From positions 682,001 through 746,000 of the forward strand of contig NZ_JBBUTK010000002.1 in assembly GCF_039592695.1 (NCBI RefSeq): a stretch of 64,000 nt of DNA. Reading direction: 5' to 3'. Shown piece after piece: positions 18,398 to 25,585 of this stretch. Within the stretch, counting starts at the first letter, position 1, and each line of letters opens with the position of its first letter. The notes under the pieces were generated by a model. It made no database searches, had not been told where the DNA came from, and saw nothing but the letters and a program-made list of their open reading frames with translations. The stretch comes from Flagellimonas_A sp039592695. GTDB taxonomy: Bacteria > Bacteroidota > Bacteroidia > Flavobacteriales > Flavobacteriaceae. Made by a program: the position numbers and the translations under genes.

Positions 18398-18782
18398 AAA
18401 AAATGTTTACACCATTCTATTCGTAGGCTGGGCACTGTTCATTACAACACTCAGCTTATTTTCTTTCTCCAGTATTGAAACGGGTGGTGTCGACATTCCG
18501 CATATAGACAAAATCACACATTTCTTTTTTTATTTTTTCTTCGTCATATTGGCATATTTGTCCCTCGGAGAGAAATATAAAAACAGAAGTTCGTCCACTG
18601 GCATAATTGTGCGTATCGTTCTTTTTGCCATTTTCTATGGCCTGCTCATTGAAGGGTTACAGTGGTTAATGCCATACGGGCGGGCGGCCGAAATTTGGGA
18701 TGCATCAGCCAATGCACTCGGGGCCATATTGGGCGGTTTGCTCACTAAAACGTATATTTCACGTACTTACAAGCCAAAATGA
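18387..18782 (+). CDS. VanZ-like membrane protein
   Basis: The protein of about 131 residues has four hydrophobic segments and the VanZ-type motif DKITHFFFYFFF, plus the paired loop near residue 90 (EGLQWLMPYGRAAEIWDASANALGAILGG). Translation probably begins at TTG 18387 or GTG 18390, inside the gcvH end; no ATG is available. VanZ proteins have a named link to teicoplanin resistance, but in flavobacteria this gene simply follows gcvH and its role is unknown. Confidence 0.85.
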   Translation: MVLKKNVYTILFVGWALFITTLSLFSFSSIETGGVDIPHIDKITHFFFYFFFVILAYLSLGEKYKNRSSSTGIIVRIVLFAIFYGLLIEGLQWLMPYGRAAEIWDASANALGAILGGLLTKTYISRTYKPK

Positions 18783-18846
18783 CCCATTATTAGTTGCTTT
18801 TTATAGCAATTAATAATTAAATTAGCCAATACTAAAATCAGAACGT

Positions 18847-19551
18847 ATGGAACCGAAAAAGAATCCAAAAGCAGATGTAGGCAAAAACAGCACCCTGTAT
18901 TTCATGATAGGGTTGGCCGCCGTAATGGGTATCGTGTATGCCGCGATGGAATGGAAAAAATACGATAAGTCCAATGACTATGACATTGCATTGAATGTTG
19001 AAGACACATTGGATGAAGAAGTGCCGATGACCGAGCAGATCAAGACACCGCCACCGCCACCGCCACCTGCGGCTCCCGAGGTGATTGAGGTTGTCGAAGA
19101 TGAAGAGGAAGTTGAAGAAACCGTTATTGAATCAACCGAAACGAGTCAAGAAGAAGAGGTGATGGAAGTGGAAGATGTAGAAGTTGAGGAAGTCGATGAA
19201 GACATTTCGGTACCTTTTGCAGTAATTGAAGACGTTCCGATATTTCCGGGTTGTGAAGGTTCCAGCAATAAAAAAGCCTGTTTTCAAGAAATGATGCAAA
19301 AGCATATCCGTAAAAACTTCCGTTATCCTGAGATTGCCCAAGAAATGGGCGTACAGGGTAGGGTGTCCGTAATGTTCACCATACAAAAAGACGGTAGTAT
19401 CGGTAACATCAGAATGCGTGGCCCCGACAAAAATTTAGAGGCAGAAGCACTTCGTATTATCAAGAAGTTGCCAAAAATGACCCCCGGTAAGCAACGGGGT
19501 CGAGCAGTAAAGGTTCCTTTTAGTATTCCGATTACGTTTAAACTGCAGTAA
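18847..19551 (+). CDS. TonB-family energy transducer protein
   Basis: The 234-residue protein shows the TonB layout: a short cytoplasmic start, one membrane helix (TLYFMIGLAAVMGIVYAAM, residues 18-36), a proline run followed by a very acidic Glu/Val-rich spacer (residues 62-120) that spans the periplasm, and a C-terminal TonB domain (VQGRVSVMFTIQKDGSIGNI to VPFSIPITF). It would pass proton-motive energy to outer-membrane receptors. The unusually acidic linker, in place of the common Lys/Pro linker, is typical of Bacteroidota forms. Its position after sprA-gcvH-vanZ is conserved. Confidence 0.88.
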   Translation: MEPKKNPKADVGKNSTLYFMIGLAAVMGIVYAAMEWKKYDKSNDYDIALNVEDTLDEEVPMTEQIKTPPPPPPPAAPEVIEVVEDEEEVEETVIESTETSQEEEVMEVEDVEVEEVDEDISVPFAVIEDVPIFPGCEGSSNKKACFQEMMQKHIRKNFRYPEIAQEMGVQGRVSVMFTIQKDGSIGNIRMRGPDKNLEAEALRIIKKLPKMTPGKQRGRAVKVPFSIPITFKLQ

Positions 19552-19574
19552 TTGTTCTCAACAATATTATTTTT

Positions 19575-19607
19575 AACCCTGGCTGAAAAGTCGGGGTTTT
19601 TCATTTT
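19575..19607 (+). terminator. Terminator after the tonB-like gene
   Basis: AACCCTGGC (19575-19583) pairs with GTCGGGGTT (19590-19598), nine pairs including two wobbles, and runs into TTTTTCATTTTT. Confidence 0.75.
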
Positions 19608-19719
19608 TCCTACCGTCCGACTTGATAGGCAATTCTTTAAAACAGCGTATTTTGTCGAAATTATGCACGCATAATCACATTCTTTATAAGATTCCAGATT
19701 GTCAGACGTTTATAAGAAA

Positions 19720-19926
19720 ATGGCTACGAAAAGACCAAATGCAAAAGTAGTGGAGAAGGTGCGGGGCAAACTGGAGTCCAAAGGCTTGCTTACGGCCGCT
19801 GCAATTCAAGAATTACGGGACAACCTGAAAAAGAAAAGGGAAGAGGCAAAGTTCTACGATCTTGCAAAAAAACGGGAGTTGGATGAGACCATTTCTGCCC
19901 TCAATCACCTTTTAGATACGATTTGA
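19720..19926 (+). CDS. Small conserved-looking hypothetical protein
   Basis: The 68-residue basic protein is predicted mainly alpha-helical. It starts with MATKRPNAKVVEKVRGKLES and has a charged helix centred on DNLKKKREEAKFYDLAKKRE. The ATG at 19720 is preferred over an in-frame TTG at 19699, because the sequence from ATKRPNAK on looks structured. No domain is recognised. The codon use resembles the neighbouring genes and no competing frame is open. It has its own intergenic space on both sides, and the terminator of tonB lies upstream, so it is probably transcribed alone. Confidence 0.55.
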   Translation: MATKRPNAKVVEKVRGKLESKGLLTAAAIQELRDNLKKKREEAKFYDLAKKRELDETISALNHLLDTI

Positions 19927-19935
19927 ATGCATTAT

Positions 19936-20021
19936 AAAAAGCAGCCCGCCCCCGACATCTGACCCGGGGTGTCCACGAATGCATTCATATTGGTTTTTCC
20001 GGTTACGGGTTGGCAAGCTGC
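19936..20021 (-). ncRNA. Candidate structured small RNA, minus strand
   Basis: Read on the minus strand, GCAGCTTGCC (20021-20012) pairs with GGCGGGCTGC (19950-19941) over ten positions, two of them G-U wobbles. Inside that, ACCCG (20010-20006) pairs with CGGGT (19966-19962). The outer stem is followed by TTTTT, as at an intrinsic terminator. The wobble pairs work only on the minus strand, and there the outer arms would be mismatched on the plus strand. No known family is recognised: it lacks the GGAAGGAAGCAG core of SRP RNA. Promoter evidence on the minus strand is weak. Confidence 0.3.
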
Positions 20022-20185
20022 ATTATCATCAAAAATTCAAGGCCACAAATAATAAGTAGTGATTTCTTGACTTCTCACGGCCAATCTAAGAAGATTGCTA
20101 TAATAAGAAAAGTAAAATTCCTACAATTCGATGAAATTCACCTTTAAGTTGCATTAAGTTCTCGAACACGATTACTTTGGTCGCG

Positions 20186-20216
20186 TTGCAAAACAACCTC
20201 TTGTAGCCTATCTTTG
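20186..20216 (+). promoter_or_regulatory. Promoter of the ctaB-cox operon
   Basis: TTG at 20186-20188, a 20-base spacer, and TATCTTTG at 20209-20216 match the Bacteroidota consensus fully. The ctaB ATG lies 20 bases beyond the -7 box. This is the cleanest promoter in the window. Confidence 0.75.
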
Positions 20217-20236
20217 CAGGCCAATAAAACGATTAC

Positions 20237-21136
20237 ATGAAGTCGGCGGTAACTACGGTCAAAAGTTCATCTTGGGCCATGCTTTTTACTGATTTTAAAG
20301 AAATCACCAAGGTGCGGTTGGCTGTCAGTGTCGTTTTCTCTTCATTGGCCGGCTATTTCTTGGGGGCTTACACCATTGACCTTTTTTCAGTAGTGCTTTT
20401 GGCCTTTGGTGGCTATTGTATGGTCGGTGCATCAAATGCATTCAACCAAGTCATCGAAAAAGATTTGGATGCGTTGATGAAGCGAACCCGCAATCGACCC
20501 ATACCCTCAGGTCGAATGTCGGTAGGCAACGCCATGACCATCGCCATTGCCATGACATTGCTTGGCGTGATGGCACTGTATGTCTTGAGCCCGAAAACGG
20601 CCATGTTCGGAGCCATTTCCATCTTTTTGTACACCTGTGTCTATACGCCATTGAAAACGGTGACACCATTGGCTGTCTTTGTAGGGGCGATTCCGGGGGC
20701 CATACCCTTTATGTTGGGTTGGGTCGCTGCAACCAATGATTTTGGCATTGAGCCTGGCACCTTGTTCATGATTCAATTTTTTTGGCAATTCCCACATTTT
20801 TGGGCGTTGGGCTGGATGCTCGATGAAGATTATAAACGAGGCGGATTCAAAATGCTTCCCACAGGTAAAAAGGACAAAGGCACCGCTTTGCAGATTATTT
20901 TGTACACCATTTGGATGATTGTGATTTCCTTAATGCCAGTTTTTGGCTTTACGGGTAGACTGCATCTTTCCATCCCTGCAGGAATCATTGTACTGTTGAT
21001 GGGGTTGGCCATGTTGTTTTTTGCCTTTAGGCTTTATGAAAAAAGAGATAATAGTTCAGCTAAAAAACTGATGTTGGCCAGCGTCAGTTATATCACTTTG
21101 ATGCAGGTGGTTTACGTAATCGATAGCTTTATTTAA
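20237..21136 (+). CDS. ctaB: Protoheme IX farnesyltransferase (heme O synthase)
   Basis: The 299-residue membrane enzyme adds a farnesyl group to heme b, making heme o for heme-copper oxidases. It belongs to the UbiA superfamily: the first aspartate-rich motif is NQVIEKDLDALMKRTRNRP near residue 72-90, and the second lies in LDEDYKRGGFKMLP near 195-208. About nine hydrophobic helices can be traced. It opens an operon with cytochrome oxidase subunit genes, the start of the next gene being 2 bases after its stop, so heme supply and oxidase subunits are made together. Confidence 0.95.
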   Translation: MKSAVTTVKSSSWAMLFTDFKEITKVRLAVSVVFSSLAGYFLGAYTIDLFSVVLLAFGGYCMVGASNAFNQVIEKDLDALMKRTRNRPIPSGRMSVGNAMTIAIAMTLLGVMALYVLSPKTAMFGAISIFLYTCVYTPLKTVTPLAVFVGAIPGAIPFMLGWVAATNDFGIEPGTLFMIQFFWQFPHFWALGWMLDEDYKRGGFKMLPTGKKDKGTALQIILYTIWMIVISLMPVFGFTGRLHLSIPAGIIVLLMGLAMLFFAFRLYEKRDNSSAKKLMLASVSYITLMQVVYVIDSFI

Positions 21137-21138
21137 AT

Positions 21139-21720
21139 ATGGATTTAACACAAGGAACAGATAGACAAAAGCACGAACGCTCAAAAAAGATGATGCTTTG
21201 GTTTGGCATCGGCAGTCTGATCATGGGCTTTGCGGGGTGGACAAGCGCTTATATCATCAGCAGCAAACGCGATGACTGGCTGCAAGATTTAGAACTGCCT
21301 TCCGCATTTTTTATAAGTACGGCGGTTTTGATATTGAGTAGCGTAACGTACATTTTGGCAAAAAGAGCGGTCAAAGGCGATGATCAAAAGATGGGATCTA
21401 TCTGGCTGATGGTCACATTGGTGCTTGGCGGAATTTTCGTTTCGCTACAGTTCTATGGCTTTTCGCAAATGTTGGCCAAAGGCTATTTTTTTACCGGCCC
21501 CACGAGCAACATCAAAATGTCGTATGTTTTTTTGATTGCATTTGTGCATATTCTGCACGTGGTCGCCGGATTGATTTCATTGCTGGTGGTAATCACACAA
21601 CAACTGCGAGGAAAATATGGCCCAAAGAATATGTTGGGATTGGAACTTGGGGCCACCTTTTGGCATTTTTTAGACATCCTCTGGATTTACCTCATATTGT
21701 TCATGTACTTTGTAAAATAA
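21139..21720 (+). CDS. Cytochrome c oxidase subunit III-family protein (short form)
   Basis: The 193-residue protein has five hydrophobic helices, with the subunit III markers in FVHILHVVAGLISLLVV near residue 134-150 and LELGATFWHFLDILWIYLIL at the end. It is part of a heme-copper oxidase complex in the inner membrane, without redox centres itself. The short form lacks the first two helices of mitochondrial subunit III. A second, longer subunit III gene follows 95 bases downstream, so the operon carries a pair. Subunits I and II are not in the window. Confidence 0.9.
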   Translation: MDLTQGTDRQKHERSKKMMLWFGIGSLIMGFAGWTSAYIISSKRDDWLQDLELPSAFFISTAVLILSSVTYILAKRAVKGDDQKMGSIWLMVTLVLGGIFVSLQFYGFSQMLAKGYFFTGPTSNIKMSYVFLIAFVHILHVVAGLISLLVVITQQLRGKYGPKNMLGLELGATFWHFLDILWIYLILFMYFVK

Positions 21721-21777
21721 TCAACACAAAAGCGAGTTTTCCTTTGAGATTGACTTTTAGAATACATCAAAACGATT

Positions 21778-21785
21778 TAACTTTG
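21778..21785 (+). promoter_or_regulatory. Candidate -7 box upstream of second coxIII gene
   Basis: TAACTTTG matches TANNTTTG exactly and sits 30 bases before the ATG at 21816, in a 95-base gap inside the operon. The nearest TTG (21750-21752) is 25 bases away, longer than usual, so this may be a weaker internal promoter. Confidence 0.4.
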
Positions 21786-21815
21786 CTAACGTTTTATTAA
21801 AACAACACCTTTTTT

Positions 21816-22790
21816 ATGGAAACAGCGGTAAGTACCAATTCTGAAGAAAGCGTTTGGGGCGGTGGAAATAGACCCTTGGGTGCCAGTTATGGCAAATTGA
21901 TGATGTGGTTTTTCATTGTCTCTGATGCGTTGACCTTTTCAGGTTTTCTGGTTTCTTACGGTTTTTCAAGGTTTAAGTTTATAGAGACTTGGCCGATTGC
22001 CGATGAGGTATTTACCCACGTACCCTTTTTTCATGGCAATTATCCGATGATTTATGTCGCTTTTATGACTTTCATTCTCATCATGTCATCGGTAACCATG
22101 GTACTAGCGGTTGATGCCGGGCATCGCATGATGCAGAAAAAGGTGATTCTTTACATGTTTCTCACCATCATCGGGGGCGCCATTTTCGTGGGCTCGCAAG
22201 CATGGGAGTGGGCCACGTTCATCAAAGGTGATTTTGGTGCGCTTGAGACCAAAGGGGGTCGAATACTTCAATTTGTCAATGCAGAAACGGGTGAAAGAGC
22301 AGCTTTGGCCGATTTTGCCAAAACCTTGCCTGAAGATAGGGTGGCACACGAAGATAACGTTGGCGTATGGTATGACGAAGAGGGGTATCAGACATCATTT
22401 TCATTGAATGAGGTGATTGCAGGTTTTCAAGCCAGTCCAAATATTTTGGTGCGCACCGAGACCATCAATGAAGAGGGTGAAAAGACATTGTTGAACCGTC
22501 AAGAATCGTTGGGGCGTTTGAAAGATGCCGTTCGGGTCGTTGAGGGTGCAAACCTTATCCGTAATGAGTATGGCAGCCGATTGTTCGCCGATTTTTTCTT
22601 TTTTATCACAGGCTTTCACGGCTTTCACGTATTCTCAGGCGTGGTTATCAACATCATCATATTTTTCAACATCATTTTGGGCACCTACGAACGCAGGGGC
22701 CATTATGAAATGGTAGAGAAAGTAGGGCTGTACTGGCACTTTGTCGATTTGGTCTGGGTATTCGTATTTACATTTTTCTATTTGGTATAA
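21816..22790 (+). CDS. Cytochrome c oxidase subunit III-family protein with large loop insertion
   Basis: The 324-residue protein has the same five-helix core as its neighbour: helices near residues 25-50, 70-90 and 105-125, then FFFFITGFHGFHVFSGVVINII near 250-272 and GLYWHFVDLVWVFVFTFFYLV at the C-terminus. Between helices three and four lies a soluble insertion of about 120 residues (roughly 130-250), rich in acidic residues and absent from the short paralogue. The core places it in the oxidase complex. The insertion probably forms an extra domain outside the membrane; its function is unknown. Confidence 0.9.
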   Translation: METAVSTNSEESVWGGGNRPLGASYGKLMMWFFIVSDALTFSGFLVSYGFSRFKFIETWPIADEVFTHVPFFHGNYPMIYVAFMTFILIMSSVTMVLAVDAGHRMMQKKVILYMFLTIIGGAIFVGSQAWEWATFIKGDFGALETKGGRILQFVNAETGERAALADFAKTLPEDRVAHEDNVGVWYDEEGYQTSFSLNEVIAGFQASPNILVRTETINEEGEKTLLNRQESLGRLKDAVRVVEGANLIRNEYGSRLFADFFFFITGFHGFHVFSGVVINIIIFFNIILGTYERRGHYEMVEKVGLYWHFVDLVWVFVFTFFYLV

Positions 22791-22797
22791 ATTCATT

Positions 22798-22822
22798 GTC
22801 ATTCCCGCGAAGACGGGAATCT
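22798..22822 (+). repeat. Palindromic element of the GTCATTCCCGC type
   Basis: ATTCCCG (22801-22807) pairs with CGGGAAT (22814-22820). The element begins with GTCATTCCCGC, the same 11 bases that open the element at 35331. It lies in the 51-base gap between the second subunit III gene and subunit IV. Confidence 0.6.
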
Positions 22823-22841
22823 TATTGAACATATTTGACAC

Positions 22842-23225
22842 ATGGCACACGAACATAAATTAGAGATATTCAGGGGGCTTTTGAAGTTTAAGTCAAACAC
22901 CCAAAAAATATGGGGCGTTTTGATTTTTCTTTCCATTGTTACGGCAGTAGAAGTCATTCTCGGTATTTACAAACCTGAAATATTGACCAAGAACTACTTT
23001 GTAGGGATGAAGTTGTTGAACTGGATTTTCATCATCTTGACCTTGGTCAAGGCATATTACATTGCATGGGATTTTATGCACCTGCGTGATGAAAAAAGCT
23101 CTCTAAGACGCGCCATCGTCTGGACGCCCATTTTCTTGGTCGCATATTTGGTTTTCATATTGCTCTACGAAGCCGACTACATTTATAATGTGTTCAAGGA
23201 TGGTTTTATGGCATGGAATTTTTAG
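22842..23225 (+). CDS. Cytochrome c oxidase subunit IV-family protein
   Basis: The 127-residue protein has three hydrophobic segments and the prokaryotic subunit IV pattern KIWGVLIFLSIVTAVEVILG followed by ILTLVKAYYIAWDFMHLRDE. It is a small accessory subunit of the heme-copper oxidase made by the preceding genes. The gene is followed after 22 bases by a strong terminator that ends the ctaB operon. Confidence 0.88.
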   Translation: MAHEHKLEIFRGLLKFKSNTQKIWGVLIFLSIVTAVEVILGIYKPEILTKNYFVGMKLLNWIFIILTLVKAYYIAWDFMHLRDEKSSLRRAIVWTPIFLVAYLVFILLYEADYIYNVFKDGFMAWNF

Positions 23226-23246
23226 AATCCAGAACAAGTTACAAAG

Positions 23247-23268
23247 GCGGTCGTTGACCGCTTTTTTT
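23247..23268 (+). terminator. Terminator of the ctaB-cox operon
   Basis: GCGGTC and GACCGC pair perfectly around GTT and are followed by seven T residues, a canonical intrinsic terminator. Confidence 0.9.
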
Positions 23269-23304
23269 GTGCCCGCAATTATGGGAAATGTTTGTGTCAG
23301 GTCG

Positions 23305-23312
23305 TAAATTTG
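23305..23312 (+). promoter_or_regulatory. -7 box of the SCO operon
   Basis: TAAATTTG matches TANNTTTG exactly and ends 4 bases before the ATG at 23317. It follows the terminator at 23247-23268, so a new transcript is expected here; such a transcript would be nearly leaderless. No TTG lies at the usual 20-base spacing. Confidence 0.5.
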
Positions 23313-23316
23313 CAGC

Positions 23317-23952
23317 ATGAAGAAGACTGTCGTTCTTTTGATACTTTTTGTTCTTCCTTTAGTGGCCTATCTCTTTTTTGCCTCTGGGGTCAATAATTTT
23401 GGAAGGCTTCCCATTCTTCAAGAAAACATTACTGATGTAGCCAAGCATAATGCTGAAGTATCGCTTAACAATAAGATTACGGTCTTGGGTTTTTTGGGTG
23501 AGGATATCGAAAATAGAAAGGGCAACGCTTTTAACCTCAACCAAAAGATTTACAAGCGCTTTAACGGCTTTGATGACTTTCAATTGGTCATGATGGTTCC
23601 TAAAGGTACAGAGGCCAAAGTAGCAGAACTTAAAAAGGAACTGGGCACTTTTACCGACATCACCAATTGGAATTTTGTTTTTGCATCCCCTGAAGAGATT
23701 AAAAGTTTCTTTGAGATGCTCGGCACAGATGATGTACTGGATGAAACCTTGGCAACACCCTATGTTTACATCATTGATAAACAACGAAACCTTCGCGGTC
23801 GTGATGACGATGAAGACGAGGGCGTGAAGTATGGTTTTGATACCAGTAAGGTGGCCGACCTCAACAATAAAATGGAAGATGATGTGAAAATCATCTTGGC
23901 AGAATATCGTTTGGCTCTAAAAAAGAACAATGCCGACAGGAGCAAAAAATAA
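23317..23952 (+). CDS. Membrane-anchored SCO-like / thioredoxin-fold protein without cysteines
   Basis: The 211-residue protein has an N-terminal membrane anchor (TVVLLILFVLPLVAYLFFAS) and then a domain with thioredoxin-like strands, ITVLGFLG near residue 55 and the TPYVYIIDKQRNLRGR stretch near 145-160. It contains no cysteine, so it cannot bind copper or carry out thiol chemistry as SCO proteins do. It overlaps the SCO gene by 23 bases and is transcribed with it. A structural or regulatory partner of SCO in oxidase assembly is an inference. The fold call is moderate. Confidence 0.6.
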   Translation: MKKTVVLLILFVLPLVAYLFFASGVNNFGRLPILQENITDVAKHNAEVSLNNKITVLGFLGEDIENRKGNAFNLNQKIYKRFNGFDDFQLVMMVPKGTEAKVAELKKELGTFTDITNWNFVFASPEEIKSFFEMLGTDDVLDETLATPYVYIIDKQRNLRGRDDDEDEGVKYGFDTSKVADLNNKMEDDVKIILAEYRLALKKNNADRSKK

Positions 23953-24673
23953 AAGAAAATATAACTATATCTGGGTGTCACTGGTCATTTTGATTTTTGG
24001 CATCATTTTCGTTCCAAAGATTGTCAATCGGTTGAAATCGGATGCTGTTGTAAAGAATGATCGCATGGCAAATGCCATGGTTGAAAAAGAATTGGCGTTT
24101 ATCTTTAACGAGGGCAAGAGGAGAAAGGTTCCTGAGTTTTCTTTTTTCAATCAAGACAGTGTGTTGATTTCAAATAAAGACTATTTGGGCAAGGTGTACG
24201 TGGTTGAATTTTTCTTTACCACCTGCCCGACCATTTGCCCCATCATGACCAAGAACTTGGTGGAACTGCAGCATACATTTTCTGATGAGGAAGATTTTGG
24301 CATTGCATCGTTCACGATCAATCCACGGTACGATACGCCCAAAGTATTGGAAGAATATGCTGAGAAATATGACATTGAAGCTAAAGATTGGCATTTTTTG
24401 ACCGGTGAAAGGGATAAAATTTACCAACTGGCCAATGTAGGATTTTACATGGTGGCCAATGAAGATGAAGATGCCCCTGGGGGGTTTGAACATTCCGGCC
24501 TCTTCGCATTGGTCGATAAAGAAGGGTATTTGCGATCGCGGATGGATGAATATGGCAACCCTATCATCTATTATCGCGGTACGATACCTGAAGAAGAGGG
24601 GGTGAACGACCATGGCGAACCACAGCAGATCACCATGTTGAAAGAGGACATCAAAAAATTGCTTGCAGAATAA
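23930..24673 (+). CDS. SCO1/SenC-family copper chaperone
   Basis: The 247-residue protein has an N-terminal membrane anchor (IWVSLVILIFGIIFVP) and a periplasmic thioredoxin-fold domain. The copper-binding motif CPTIC is visible in FFTTCPTICPIM near residue 97-108, and the downstream histidine probably lies in GGFEHSGLFALVDKEGYLRS near 188. SCO proteins deliver copper to the CuA site of cytochrome oxidase subunit II, consistent with the neighbouring oxidase genes. It overlaps the preceding cysteine-free SCO-like gene and is followed almost directly by the DUF420 gene. Confidence 0.92.
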   Translation: MPTGAKNKRKYNYIWVSLVILIFGIIFVPKIVNRLKSDAVVKNDRMANAMVEKELAFIFNEGKRRKVPEFSFFNQDSVLISNKDYLGKVYVVEFFFTTCPTICPIMTKNLVELQHTFSDEEDFGIASFTINPRYDTPKVLEEYAEKYDIEAKDWHFLTGERDKIYQLANVGFYMVANEDEDAPGGFEHSGLFALVDKEGYLRSRMDEYGNPIIYYRGTIPEEEGVNDHGEPQQITMLKEDIKKLLAE

Positions 24674-24674
24674 C

Positions 24675-25208
24675 ATGAACACGGTTACAGCAAAAGAAAA
24701 GCGAATCAAGATTTGGATAACGGTATTGTCCATTGCCATACCTTTGGTAGTGGCCGTACTGTTTCGGTATAAGATTCCGAATGCAACGCCCTTGACTTTT
24801 TTACCACCCATCTATGCCACCATCAACGGGCTGACGGCAATACTTTTGGTGACAGCAGTGGTTTCAATAAAAAATGGGCGACAGCGACTGCATCAAAATT
24901 TGATGACCACATGCATAGCACTATCATTGGCCTTTTTGGTCATGTACGTGGCCTACCACATGACTTCAGAGTCAACTTCTTATGGCGGCGATGGTTTTCT
25001 AAGATATGTTTACTTTTTAATCTTGGTTTCCCACATTGTACTTTCCATTGGGGTAATTCCGCTCGTATTGATCACGTATAGCAAGGCCTATTTGAAAGAT
25101 TTTCAAAAGCATCGCAAATGGGCTAAAGTGACCTTTCCCATTTGGCTGTATGTCGCCGTTACCGGAGTGATTGTGTATTTAATGATTTCACCTTATTATG
25201 TTCATTAA
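24675..25208 (+). CDS. DUF420 membrane protein
   Basis: The protein of about 177 residues has five hydrophobic helices and the DUF420 patterns FLPPIYATINGLTAILL and HLNLM-like HQNLMTTCIALSLAFL. The ATG at 24675, one base after the SCO stop codon, is preferred over TTG 24663. DUF420 proteins (related to CtaM/YozB) are linked to assembly of heme-copper oxidases, which fits the operon. Its 3' end runs into a palindromic element at 25224-25276. Confidence 0.88.
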   Translation: MNTVTAKEKRIKIWITVLSIAIPLVVAVLFRYKIPNATPLTFLPPIYATINGLTAILLVTAVVSIKNGRQRLHQNLMTTCIALSLAFLVMYVAYHMTSESTSYGGDGFLRYVYFLILVSHIVLSIGVIPLVLITYSKAYLKDFQKHRKWAKVTFPIWLYVAVTGVIVYLMISPYYVH

Positions 25209-25223
25209 AAAACAAAAACGAAG

Positions 25224-25276
25224 CTCCTCCCCCTGGGGAGGTGTCTCGACCTTTTTGTCGAGACGGAGGGGGTTTT
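25224..25276 (+). repeat. Two-hairpin palindromic element, possibly acting as terminator
   Basis: CCTCCCC/GGGGAGG (25226-25241) and GTCTCGAC/GTCGAGAC (25243-25264) form adjacent hairpins; GGAGGGGG and TTTTT follow, giving an alternative long stem that ends in a T run. A diverged copy lies at 62478-62528. The element sits inside the longest reading of the next small ORF. Confidence 0.65.
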
Positions 25277-25284
25277 TAGTATTC

Positions 25285-25479
25285 ATGACGCTCTTTTTAT
25301 TTGTTATTACTTCCACCGAAGCCCAATGCTCTATGTGCCGTGCCGTATTGGAAAGCGAAGCCGATGGCAAGACCGCCGAAGGCATCAACAATGGCATCTT
25401 GTACCTGATGGCGATTCCCTATCTCATTGTCGGCGGATTGTTCTTTTTTGTGTATAGAAGGCTTCGAAAATCCAACTGA
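25285..25479 (+). CDS. Small membrane protein with CSMC motif
   Basis: From ATG 25285 the protein has 64 residues: a short signal-like segment (LFLFVITSTEA), then QCSMCRAVLESEADGKTAEG, one membrane helix (ILYLMAIPYLIVGGLFFFVY), and a basic tail. A longer reading from 25198 (93 residues) passes through the palindromic element and overlaps DUF420; its N-terminus looks like translated repeat. Which start is used is uncertain. The paired cysteines suggest metal or redox function near the oxidase, an inference from position only. Confidence 0.6.
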   Translation: MTLFLFVITSTEAQCSMCRAVLESEADGKTAEGINNGILYLMAIPYLIVGGLFFFVYRRLRKSN

Positions 25480-25585
25480 GCCACAGTTTTAACAAAAAAT
25501 TTGACGTTATACTGTAACAATACTTGCTAACTTATGTCTTATTGTTGTACGCTAGCGTATTTCATCAATCATCAAACCAACCATT

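Larger units (their letters stand above)
19927..20236. other. Non-coding stretch with structured RNA candidate and ctaB promoter
   Basis: This 310-base gap holds no credible ORF. Its left part (19936-20021) contains nested complementary arms described separately as a minus-strand RNA candidate. The word GAATGCATT occurs at 19925 and again inside the palindrome GAATGCATTC at 19977-19986. The right end carries the ctaB promoter. Bases 20060-20180 show nothing recognisable. Confidence 0.6.

Noticed and set aside
18384..18782. Vancomycin-type resistance locus from the VanZ-like gene
   Set aside because: No other van genes; the VanZ-like gene here is part of a conserved housekeeping order.
19936..20021. 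SRP RNA or tmRNA
   Set aside because: No GGAAGGAAGCAG core, no tRNA-like ends or tag-coding region.
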